From Sipunculus nudus (Eukaryota > Annelida > Sipuncula > Golfingiida > Sipunculidae), in assembly GCA_026874595.1 (NCBI GenBank), contig CM049314.1, positions 75,222,300 to 75,286,299 of the forward strand: 64,000 nt of DNA, read 5' to 3'. The notes under the pieces were generated by a model. The model worked only from the letters and a program-made list of their open reading frames with translations. It ran no database searches and was not told the origin of the DNA. A program made the position numbers and the translations under genes. This document shows positions 47,712-57,835 of this stretch, piece after piece (the first letter of the stretch is position 1; every line of letters begins with the position of its first letter).

Positions 47712-49490
47712 TTCTCTATTATTGAGACCTTTAATAAATGTGAACATCTGTTAACAGGGCACAGATCTTAATGACTCGACCTAGAATCTTCATTCTTGAC
47801 ACACTGAGAGACCTATGAAAAGTCTCCATGGAAACCAGAAATTAGGTAACTGTTACCCATATCCTTCGAGCCACAAAGTACCCCCCAGAATAGTAAAAAA
47901 TTTCATACAAAAAATTTAAATATCTCATTAACTACATCACTGATGGTCATGATTTTTGTCATACATTTTGATCATGAGATGTTTCATCAGTTTCTGCAGA
48001 CTGGTGGTGCCACATGTATTTTTCGAATTTTTACGAATTGTTTTCTCTGTTTTTGAGACCTTTAAAAATGTGAACATCTGTCAACAGGGTAAAAATTGTT
48101 ACAACTGGACCTAGAATCTTCATTCTTGACACAGTGAGAGACCTATGAAAAGTCTCCATGAAAACCTGAAATAAGGTCTCTGTTACCCATATCCTTTGAG
48201 CTGTGGGGGTCCCAATTACCCCCTAGAATATTGGCATATTTGATAAAAACAAACTGCAACATCTCAATAACTACATCCCTGAGTGTCATGATTTTTTGGC
48301 ATACATATTGATCATGAGATATTTCATCAGTTTCTTAAGACTGGTGGCGCAACATGTATTTTTCAAATTTTTACGATTTTTTTCTCTATTTTTAGACCTT
48401 TAACTATGTTCATCTGTTAACAGGGCACAAATCGTAATGACTGGATCTAGAATCTTCATTCTTGACACACAGGGGGCCCATGAAAAGTCTCCATGGAAAC
48501 CTGAAATTAGGTCTCTGGTTCCCATATCCTTTGAGCTATGGCACTCCCAAAGTTCAGCTCAGAATAATGGAAAATTTGAAACAAAAGCTGAAGTATCTGA
48601 ACAACTAATGCAGAGATCACCATAATTGTTTGCATGGATATTGATCATTGAGTGTATCATCAGTTTCTGCAGACTGGTGGCACCATCTGTATTTGTTCGG
48701 ATGTTTTTAAGAATTTTTTTCTCAATTTTTGACCTTTAAAGATATGAACATCTGTTAACAGGGCACATATCATAACAACTGGACCAAGAATCTTCATTCT
48801 TCACAGACAGGGAGACCCATGAAAAGTGTCCATGGAGACCTGAAATTAGGTCTCTGTTACCCATACCCTTTAAGCTGTATGGCTCCAAAATACCCCGCAG
48901 AATAATGGAAAATTTGATACTAAAACTGCAGTATCTCAATAACTACAACACTGATGTTCATTTTTTTTGCATACATATTGATCATGAGGTGTTCCATCAG
49001 TTTCTGCCAACTTGGTGTGGCACCTCTATTTTTTTTCAAATTTTTACGAATTTTTTTCTCAATTTTTCGGGACCTTTAAAGCTGTTGTTATCTGTCAATA
49101 GGGTACAAATCGTAACAACTGGACCTAGATTCTTCATTCTTGTAATGCATGGAGGCCCATGAAAAGTGTCTGTGGAAACCTGAGATTAGGTCTCTGTTAC
49201 CCATATCCTTCAAGCTATATATCTCCGAAGTATCCCTCAGAATAATGGAAAATTTGATACAAAAGCTGAAGTATCTGAACAACTAATGCAGAGATCACCA
49301 TCATTCTTTGCATGGATATTGACCATTTAGTGTTTTTATTAGTTTCTGCAGACTGTTGGAGCCACCTGTATTTTTGTTAAAGTTTACGCATTTTTTCTCT
49401 ATATTTGAGATATATTAATACATACACAATCTCAGCCTGTTGCAAATCTCTTCCCAGTCAGCTGAGCATCATGACCGATGGGTCACTTGT

Positions 49491-50000
49491 TGGCATACAT
49501 ATTGATCATGAGGTGTTCCATCAGTTTGTGCAGACTCGGTGTGCCACCTCTATTTTTTTCAAATTTTTACGAATTTATTTTTCTCTATTTTTGAGACCTT
49601 TAAAGATGTGGTTATCTGTCAACAGGGTGCAAATCGTAACAACTGGACCTAGAATCTTCATTCTTGTCATGCAAGGAGGCCCATGAAAAGCGGTTGTGGA
49701 AACCTGAATTTAGGTCTCTTTTTCCCATATCCTTCAAGCTGTAGGACACTGAAGTATCCCTCAGAGTAATGGAAAATTTGATACAAAAGCTGAAGTATCT
49801 GAACAACTAATGCAGAGATCACGATGATTCTTTGCATGGATATTGATTATGGATTGTTTTATCAGTTTCTGCAGACTGGTGGTGCCACCTATATTTTATT
49901 CAATTTTTCGAATTTTTTTTCTCTATTTTTGAGACTTTTAAGGATGCTGTCATCTGTTAACGAGGCACAAATTGTAACAACTGGACCTAGAATCTTCATT
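49491..50000 (+). mobile_element. Hel-C1 element, left part (interrupted by Hel-B)
   Basis: C1 interior (ATATTGATCATGAGGTGTTC, CAACTGGACCTAGAATC) without a 5' end follows directly after the C1 terminus at 49490. It breaks at AATCTTCATT at 50000, where a Hel-B starts. The element resumes after 53876. Confidence 0.6.
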
Positions 50001-53000
50001 AGCGAACCTGTGAGCTTATGCGATGGTGCGGCATCGTCCGTCGTGCATCGTCTGTACGTTTACCATAGCTATCTCAAAAACAGCAGGAGCTAGCATCACC
50101 AAATTTTTTGCAAATAATCAGTCATCCAGAAAACTATATCAGACTTTGTTTATTTTTTTTCTAACTGCATTTTCTTAGATTTTATAGGGAAAAAGCTAAA
50201 AAAAGCTTTAAAAATCTTCTTCTCTGAAACTGTCAAACCAAATTGTCCAATATTTCACAGAAATGATCCCTAGAACAATCTTTCTCAAGTTTGTTCGAAT
50301 GGTTCCAGTTCGGAGATTTTTGGCTGAGATACAGGAGGTTAAACTTTGTTAATTGTGCAAAAAAGCATATTAAAATTTAAATCTCAGAAACAGTTGGAGC
50401 TATCATCACCAAATTTTATGCCAATGTTGGTCACATAGGTCATACCTGAAATTGAGGTATTGGTGGTGCCACCTGCATCAGCCTTTTTTGTACGGGGTCA
50501 TTAGTGCCTGTATCACACTGAGGGCTACAAAAAACTTCTTCTCTGAAACCATATGGCCAAAATATTTAATATCGCACAGAAATGATCCTAGGGTAGTGCT
50601 TTCTGAAGTTTGTTATAGGGTAGTACTTTCTGAAGTTTGTTCAAATGGTCTCTTTCAGTGACTTTTGGCTAAGTTATGGGAAGCTGAAGTTAGTGATATG
50701 CCATAACAGCCCATTTTAGCTCAGTGGCTACAAAGATCTTCTCACAAACCACTGGGCCAAATTCTTAAATCTCACACATTAATTATCCTAAGATGTTAAT
50801 AATTCAAGTTTGTTCAAATGGTTTTGGTTCAGTGCTTTTTGGCTGATTTATGGGAAGGTGAACTTAGCCAGTTTGCTGTATCTTCCTATATGAGTTATAA
50901 ATATAAACTTGCGAAACGTTTTTCGACTGAAGCCACTGAAGCCAGTTTGTTAAATATTTTACAAGAATAATCCCTACAATAATTTTTATAATAATTGTCA
51001 TTAATGGTTCCACATGAATGATTTTTGGCTGAATAATGGAGATTGAATTGAGTCATTTTACCACATATGTTAGCTGTGTGATGCTGTTACATCTAGCCTG
51101 GCACCAGTTTATAAGGATCTATTACATTATGCCTCTAGACATTTAGATTTAAGGTTATATTTGGTTAATATTTACAAGAAAGTTTTTTTAAAAGCTTTTA
51201 AATAAGTTAGATTTTTAATTCAAGTTGTTCATCATACCAGGCAATGCTACAATCATGGATACAGGATATTCAGCTCTCTGTTGCTATATAAAGACAACTG
51301 TATGTGGATTATAAATTATTGGTATCCCTACTCAACTTAATTCAAGAATTTGCCATCAATGATATATACCTGTATTTTAATTTTGCATTCAGTATGCATC
51401 CGTAATAATTTTACATATAATCCTGATTTCTTTTTTTATAAAAATTCAGCTGAAAAGCATTTTGTATTTTGAAAATAAATTTCTCAGTTATTTCAAGTAG
51501 GGACCACTTTTGTGTACAGATGGCAGCACTTGATTTACCATTGGCAGATTGCCAGTGCCTTGATGTTGGCCATTAGCAAAGATGATGTCAGCCCTATAAA
51601 TAGTTTTGGCACAGTGCCAGGATTGGAAGAAGAGCAGGTATAGATCAAGAGTTCACTCAGTGCAGTAGCTGCATTCTATTTATAGCTTTGGCAGACTGCC
51701 AACTGTGTCAGATTATGCAACAGGTCAAGAGTTCACTTAGTGCAGCCAGGTACAGGTAAAAAAATCACTCGGTCTAGGCAGGCGCAGGTCAAGAGTTCAC
51801 TCAGTGCAGTAGCTTGAGGCAGCAATTTGTCACAGGTCACTCTGGGGCAACTGCCTTACTCACCTAAGCCTTGTCAGTCCAGTGCATCAAACTCTGGGGA
51901 AGTTTGATATATTAGACTGATACCTGTTTATGGGTCTTTGATGGTATTCTCATTTACAAGACAGGTGGTGCCACCTTCATTGCATTTTGCAGTGTATGCA
52001 CCTGCTTATTTCTACAGAGGAATTTGATACATCAGCCTAAAATTGGGTATCTATATACATATCAGGTAGCTTTATAGTGTACAAGGCTGGTGGCGCCACC
52101 TACAATAAATTTTGCACAGTGTATGTCCCTGCTTATTTCACAGGAGGGGTTTGACATATCAGTCTGACATTGGTCATATGTATAAATCTCTTCGTTGTAT
52201 ATAAGACTGGTGGTGCCAGCTACAATCATTGTATCCACCAAAACAGAGTTTTGTGGATACCATGTTTTCAGTCGGACGCCGACGCTGCTGCCATCGCCGC
52301 ATAGGTTTCCAGAGAACTCCTCCATAACCACTGGGCAGAATTTTTTTAATTTAGAATTATGATCGGTCACATGTGAACTGCTGAGCCCTCATTTTTGGTT
52401 GACCTCTGACCTTTCCTCTCTGCCTGCGGTCCTTTTGTGCGTCTGTTCCCTCATATCTCGGGAACTGTTTGACCGATAAGGCTAAAGATTTTGCACAAAT
52501 GTAGCCCTTGGAAAGCTTGATAACATACACTAAAATGGTGGCGCCACCTGCAACCATTTTTTCACAGCGTCCATCTGTTCATCTGTCTTGGGATAAAAAC
52601 ACCTAATCTCTGCATTGGTTAGACTTATCCACCTGAAATTTTGCATGTGTATACATCCTGGACAGCTTTCTTGATTTTATGACAGGTTTTGGCCACCTAC
52701 ATTCACGTTCAAGCTGCAGACATCCAAGCTCATATCTCAAGAACCGTTTGACCAGTTGAGCCAAAATTTGCATGTGTATAGATCTCCCATAGCTCTTTAT
52801 CATACTCAAAACTGGTGGTGCCACCTGCAACCATTTTTGCACAGCATCCATCGGTTCATCTGCCTTGGGATAAAATCACTCATATCTCAGCAGTGGTTTG
52901 ACTTATCCACCTGAAATTTTGCATGTTTATACATCGTTAACAGCTTTCTTGATTTTTATGACAGGTGGCACCACCTACATTCAAATTTATACTGCAGACA

Positions 53001-53876
53001 TTCAAGCTCATATCTTAGGAACCATTTGACCGATTTGGCACAAATTTTGCATGTTTATAGATCTCACATAGCTCTTTATCATACACAAAACTGGTGGTGC
53101 CACATGCAATCTTTTTTGCACAGCATCAGTCTGTTTGTTTGCCTTGGCATATATTAACTCATATCTCGGCAGTGGTTTGACATATCTGCCTAAAATTTTG
53201 CAGGTTTAAACATCTTGGATCAGCTTTCTGAGTTTTGTGACAGATTGCGCCACCTACATTTATGTATATGCTGCAGGCATTCAGGCTTATATCTTAGGAC
53301 AGGTTTGACATATCCCCCAGAAATTTTGCATGTGTAAAGATCTCACATAGCTCTTAATCATACACAAAATTGGTGGCACCACCTGCCACCATTTTTGCAC
53401 AGCTTCCGTCTGTTTTTCTGCCGTGGGCTAAAATCACTCATATCTCAGTAGTGGTTTGACGTATCTGCCTAAAATTTTGCATGTTTATACATCTTGGACA
53501 GCTTTCTGGATTTAGTGGTAGGTGCTGCAACCTACATACACATTTTGGCTGCAGACATCCAGGCTATTATACAACACACCTCACTCTATTTCCCCTTGCC
53601 ACTCAATCTATGCCTCACTTCACCTTTCCTACTCTGATTTTGGCAGATACACGTAGTCGCTTGTTGACTACCCATATTCTAGTTTTTGTGTTGTGTGCAC
53701 CCATGCCAGAATTGCAGCAGTGATGTTTGTTTAATTGTTTCTTGTTCTAGGTGTTTAGTACTTCCATTGTTTATATACATGTTACACATGTTCTTGAAAA
53801 GTAATGGTCCAGCATTGAAGCATTATACCTGGTGTAATCTCATTGCAAAAGTTTGCACTAGGCCTGTAGGCCTTGT
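50001..53876 (+). mobile_element. Hel-B element, full length, carrying a precisely inserted Hel-A (3.88 kb)
   Basis: It starts AGCGAACCTGTGAGCTTATG and ends AAAGTTTGCACTAGGCCTG, then TAGGCCTTGT. Subtracting the nested Hel-A (1454 bp) leaves 2422 bp, close to the 2470 bp of the copy at 19134-21603. It keeps the same order of diverged first-half units, the TTTATAGC block and palindrome monomers (exact at about 52090). Confidence 0.8.
52229..53682 (+). mobile_element. Hel-A element at a reconstructable A|T site (1454 bp)
   Basis: Left junction GCTACAATCA|TTGTATCCAC and right junction TATTCTAG|TTTTTGTGTTG. Removing the element gives GCTACAATCATTTTTGTGTT, which is exactly the uninterrupted sequence at about 28497-28516 in another Hel-B copy. 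No bases are duplicated. The ends are 5' TT and 3' CTAG with a near-perfect hairpin about 10 bases upstream. This is the canonical Helitron pattern apart from TT instead of TC at the 5' end. Confidence 0.85.
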
Positions 53877-54061
53877 TTTTAAAGTCTATGCATTTTTTCT
53901 CTATTTTTTTAGATATATAAATACAGACACAATATTGGACTGTTGGTTTTATCTGTTTGATGCTTCAGTTGAATGGGTATATACTACCATTCAGATGATA
54001 AAATTTCCTTTTGCGGATCTCTTCCCAGTCAGCTGAGCGTCATGACCCATGGGTCACTTGT
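53877..54061 (+). mobile_element. Hel-C1 element, 3' end
   Basis: AGTCTATGCATTTTTTCTC leads to a 3' end, CAGTCAGCTGAGCGTCATG, then ACCCATGGGTCACTTGT at 54061. It is the rest of the copy interrupted at 50000. Part of the interior appears to be missing between the two halves. Confidence 0.65.
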
Positions 54062-55192
54062 TCATACAAATGAAGAAGTGTAAACATTTCTGGTTCTAAG
54101 GTTGCAGGAGCTATTCTATGGACAACCTGAGTATAAAATAATGCCTTACCTTGCTTTGATTTTGTATGTGACAAATAATCCAAAACCTGACAAAACAGAT
54201 TACAGCGTTTACAACTTTTTTTTATCATCAATGAGCTGATAAACAAGCCAATCAAACTGATGACATCAGTCAATTGAAGATAGATATCTTAAACTTCTAA
54301 GTTGTCAAAGGTTTGAACCCTAGATGGCACTAATAAGCATCTTCAAGGTCAAATTTGCTGAATTGTAAAATTCTTGTGAACCCTATTACTTTTAAAGCAC
54401 TTCACATGTGTCCTCAAATTTGGTACACAAATTGTTCCTATGAAGTTCTTTGTAGAGTAAAAAACTGGTGACCTTTGAACAGGATCATGTAGGTCAAATC
54501 AGCCATATTATAGTTACTGTCTGGTTAATGCATTAACTTTAGAAAAGGCTCCATATTTTCCTCATCAATTTGAAACTTAATTCTTTCCAAATTTTGTCTG
54601 AGTTTGAAATCCAGTGACCTTGACTATCTTCATGGTCGAATCTGCAAAGATCTAATATACATGTGAAGCCATAACATTTGAAGCACTTCACATTTTTTCC
54701 TCAAATTTTGTACACAAAGTTTTCCTGCAAAATCAATGGCCAAGTTCCAAACGTGTGATCTACAGGATCTTCAATGAAAAATCATCAAAATTATAGTTTG
54801 TCTTGTGAACCCAGTAACTTATGAAGTATTGCATAACCCCCATCCCCTCCCCAAACACTTGAATTAAGTTGTTTGACTGAGATCTGAATATTTTGGGTAC
54901 TGGTGACCTGGATCTGGAAGTACTAAAGATTTATTATTCCACACCTGGTGACCTTGACCAGGACCTTGTCAGTCAACACATTCACATGGCAGTGCTTTTA
55001 CTCCCTGCTTTTTCACCAACCATTAACATGGGGGTAACCCAGTTGACCGTCCTCTTGGGCCTGGTCATAAGAAAAGTTGGTTCATCCCTTCAGAACAGTT
55101 TTGGGTATGTAAATTATAATTCAAATACATCTTTAAATACAACCTTTGCATTTTCAAGTTCAGCTGAGCGCAATGGCCCATGGGCCACTTGT
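54062..55192 (+). mobile_element. Hel-C-like element, 3' portion of a further variant
   Basis: It ends TTCAGCTGAGCGCAATGGCC, then CATGGGCCACTTGT, a Hel-C terminus in which the hairpin has changed on both arms (GGCCCATGGGCC) and still pairs. The body is a different repeated text (GGTGACCTTGACCAGG, AAGCACTTCACAT twice near 54396 and 54678). No 5' end is seen. The open frame 54893-55201 crosses the terminus and is not a gene. Confidence 0.5.
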
Positions 55193-55647
55193 TTCCTGTA
55201 ACTGCTGTGGATTTAATTTTCACAGCATGTTTTTATAAGCATTTGATCTGTTAACATCTAAAATTTAAAACCAGTTGGTCAAAAACTGCAGATTTTATTC
55301 AATATTTCAAGCACCATGTCAGGTATTATTAACATCAAGCTAGTGTTATGCAGTTTGCTAGAGCTCAGCTCCCCAGCTTCCCTGTCCTGCTCTCAGCTCC
55401 CAAAATTTGGCATACAATTAGATGTCCCCCAAATCCCTACCATACCAAAAATTTGGTCCTTAGGACTTAATTCCATTGAGATATTAAGATAAAATTTCAA
55501 TTTTCCATTGAAAACCCATTGTTACACTTCAAGACTGCCTGTTATCAAAACTACTGATCTGTCTTTGATTATATATAATATATGCATATTTGTCTATATA
55601 TTGGCCATGTACATGTAAGAAATGATAGGGTACTGGGTAACGTTTTT
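55193..55647 (+). mobile_element. Hel-C2 interior fragment
   Basis: TTAATTTTCACAGCATGTTT, CATCAAGCTAGTGTTATGC and CACTTCAAGACTGCC match 45690-46150 inside the Hel-C2 at 43926-47711. Neither end is present. Confidence 0.6.
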
Positions 55648-55920
55648 AGCTCAGCTGACTGAAAGTCATCTGAGCTATAGGGATCACCTTTTGTCTGTCG
55701 GCCGTCCGGCCGTCCGGGCGTCTGTCCGTTAACAGGGCACAAATCGTAACCGCTAGAACTGGAATCTTCTTACTTGACATCCTGGGAGGTCCATGAAGAA
55801 TCTCCTTGGAAACCAGAAATTAGATCTCTGTTACCCATATCCTTCGAGCTATGGGGCCCCAAAGTACCCCCTAGAGTAGTCAAAAATTTCATACAAAAAC
55901 TTCAATATCTCAATAACTAT
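55648..55920 (+). mobile_element. Hel-C1 element, left part (interrupted by DIRS-like element)
   Basis: It starts AGCTCAGCTGACTGAAAG then TCATCTGAGCTATAGG and breaks at CTCAATAACTAT (55920). Other C1 copies continue ACTACA(T/A)CACTGATGGTC, which is where the sequence resumes at 62929. Confidence 0.75.
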
Positions 55921-55990
55921 ATATGAATGAAATGAATATAATTTCATGATAACAATTTGTAAAAATTAAAATAAGGAAACTAGTATAACA

Positions 55991-56240
55991 TAACGATCTC
56001 ACTTGTCTGTGGCCCCAGCAGATCCCTGACAGGAGCCCAGGCACAAGTGGTTAGCCTTATACCACAGATTCATAACCTCAGGTATACATGTACATGCTAT
56101 TGATTATTGTTATTGATACATAAAGATCTTACTTGTCTGTGGCTCCAGCAGATCCCTGACAGGAGCCCAGGCACAAGTGGTTATAGCCTTATACCACAGA
56201 TTCATAACCTCTAAATAAACATGCATGATGTTATTGATCA
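55991..56240 (-). repeat. 130-bp direct repeat in the DIRS-like 3' region
   Basis: TAACGATCTCACTTGTCTGT at 55991 recurs at 56121 as TAAAGATCTTACTTGTCTGT. The copies are about 90 percent alike through CACAGATTCATAACCTC. Each contains one stem-loop of the five described for this region. It could be part of the direct repeats used for circularisation, but no matching sequence is seen at the other end. Confidence 0.75.
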
Positions 56241-56735
56241 TTTACAGGCCCTGTCATCTTAATAGTCTATATACCCATGTATTTAAAACAACAAATTCAG
56301 GATAATCAGCATGACAATAAATATTTTACCTGCTTTTAAAGCTCTAGCAGATCCCTGACAAAAGCCCAGGTCCTATTTTTACAAAGTGCATCCCCATTCA
56401 AATCAATATACAAATGGTGTTTATACAATAATACAAATTAGAGATTGCCACATGCCCACAGCTCCAGCAGATCCCTGACAGGGGCCGAGACCAAATGGCT
56501 AACCACAAACTAAAAACATCAGACAGGAAATATACACACATGCTACAGACCAAGACTGATGTCGGCCTATTTACCCTGCCTCAGTGTAACAGTGTCAGTA
56601 CATGCAACATTATATATATCACATATATTATAAAATATAAAATATAAAAACCTCTAAATTATAAAAACATGAGTACAGTGGCCATTCTTTCTATACTTAA
56701 GAGCCCGTGCAGATCCCTGACCTGGGCTCATACAG
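56020..56735 (-). repeat. Five copies of a stem-loop with an invariant 12-base loop core
   Basis: CAGATCCCTGAC occurs at about 56029, 56159, 56348, 56468 and 56710, each flanked by short pairing arms. Examples are GGCTCC...GGAGCC in the second copy and GAGCCC...GGGCTC in the fifth, where both arms differ but still pair. The spacing is irregular (130, 189, 120, 242). Element sense is the reverse complement (loop GTCAGGGATCTG). It lies downstream of the recombinase stop, so it may be a 3' UTR signal or recombination site. Confidence 0.7.
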
Positions 56736-56896
56736 ATATTTGCCCTACTAACCCTGCCTTGCTTGTGCAGTCGTGAAATATCTTTTGCAAAACCCTGAAA
56801 CATGCTCATGAGTGCACCAACCTATGTACAATGTACCTAAATGGTAAGCCCTTAAAGGAAATCTAGTAAGCCAAATTAAGAGAAAAATCCTGGAAC

Positions 56897-57835
56897 TTAG
56901 GGGCTAGGCTGAAGTCTAATGTACCTTTTAAAGGCTTCAGATTTCCATCGTCCCAGGACCCTGATCTGGGCATCTGTAAGCCCGGCTGCTGCGGCCTCAG
57001 TCGCTGCCCCTATCCTGAAGCTATGCCCTTTGAAACGCGTTGTATCTAACTTAATAAATTTAAGGTCTGTTGCTAATTGCCGATTGAATATGTCCCTTGA
57101 CAAGGGCTTACCATTCAGGACAAACAAGGGACCACTATAATTACCTCTCCTGGCCAGGTAAGCAATGAGGTATTTCACTGGACATGGACCTTCTACCTTT
57201 GCAGATATATTAATGCATTGTGCTTGCCCTGGGCGGCTAGTTTTAGAGGACCTCAGAATAAGGCTGCTGCCAACTGGCTTTCCAGATTTAAATAAAATAG
57301 TTACATCCTCTCTTTGCACTACCCTATTTTGCTGGTCTTGAGTTGCACCTACTAGTTCACCAACCCTGAAGAAACCAAAGAAACAAATACTATATAATGC
57401 TTGAAACATTGTCCTGTGGGCTAGTGAATTGATGGTGTTGTTAGTGGCCCCTAACAACTTGACTAAAATAGGTTTAGTGATGGGGCATCTAATGTCTTTA
57501 GCAGGGGTGAGCTTCTGTGCGCCTTGGATGAGCTTGCGAACCGCAAATGAATTTCCAGGATCTGGCAGGTTAAGGAGCTTATGCACGTAGGATATTGAAG
57601 AAGACAGTGAGGCTAAGGATGCTCCTGACAGCCCATCAGAAAATCTCTCTGTCAGAAAAATAATCAAAACACTGGGTGCTACTGGTAGCCTAGCCCAATG
57701 TACCTGTCCCACCTTTGAGCAGAAAGCTTGCAACTGATGCCATGCTCTACTGTATGCCGACTTAGTCACCTGTGACAAACTGTTTGCAATAAGCTGGTTA
57801 CTAAGGCTCACTAATCCCATAACTTCCCCGGGCAT
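56897..57835 (-). CDS. Tyrosine recombinase (integrase) of the DIRS-like element
   Basis: 312 residues. This enzyme would integrate a closed circular DNA copy by site-specific strand exchange through a 3'-phosphotyrosine. The N-terminal half (about 1-110) is a helical core-binding region with SKVGQVHWARLPVAP and LSSSISYVHKLLN. The catalytic domain follows with all expected residues: Arg157 in FFGFFRVGEL, Lys198 in RSSKTSRPG, His271-x-x-Arg274 in GHSFRIG, Trp297 in LGRWKS (a usual replacement of the second His) and Tyr305 in FKRYIR. Its ATG overlaps the end of the RT ORF by 25 bases, in the -1 frame relative to it, so expression may need termination-reinitiation or a frameshift. Length is normal for DIRS/Ngaro recombinases. 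Crypton-type recombinases are an alternative only if the RT is ignored. Confidence 0.92.
   Translation of the reverse strand: MPGEVMGLVSLSNQLIANSLSQVTKSAYSRAWHQLQAFCSKVGQVHWARLPVAPSVLIIFLTERFSDGLSGASLASLSSSISYVHKLLNLPDPGNSFAVRKLIQGAQKLTPAKDIRCPITKPILVKLLGATNNTINSLAHRTMFQALYSICFFGFFRVGELVGATQDQQNRVVQREDVTILFKSGKPVGSSLILRSSKTSRPGQAQCINISAKVEGPCPVKYLIAYLARRGNYSGPLFVLNGKPLSRDIFNRQLATDLKFIKLDTTRFKGHSFRIGAATEAAAAGLTDAQIRVLGRWKSEAFKRYIRLQPSP

Larger units (their letters stand above)
43538..49490 (+). mobile_element. Hel-C1 element with nested insertions
   Basis: The 5' end is AGCTCAGCTGACTATAAG then TCATCTGAGC at 43538. C1 sequence runs to TTTTTACGCAT at 43920, is interrupted by the Hel-C2 at 43926-47711, and resumes with TTCTCTATTATTGAGACC. 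It ends TCAGCTGAGCATCATGACCG then ATGGGTCACTTGT at 49490. Without the insertion it is about 2.2 kb with five or so 340-bp-class units. The palindrome is mostly decayed (GGTGGTGCCACA and similar). Confidence 0.65.

Noticed and set aside
54893-55201. 102-codon ORF
   Set aside because: It runs across the Hel-C 3' terminus at 55192 and consists of repeat sequence.
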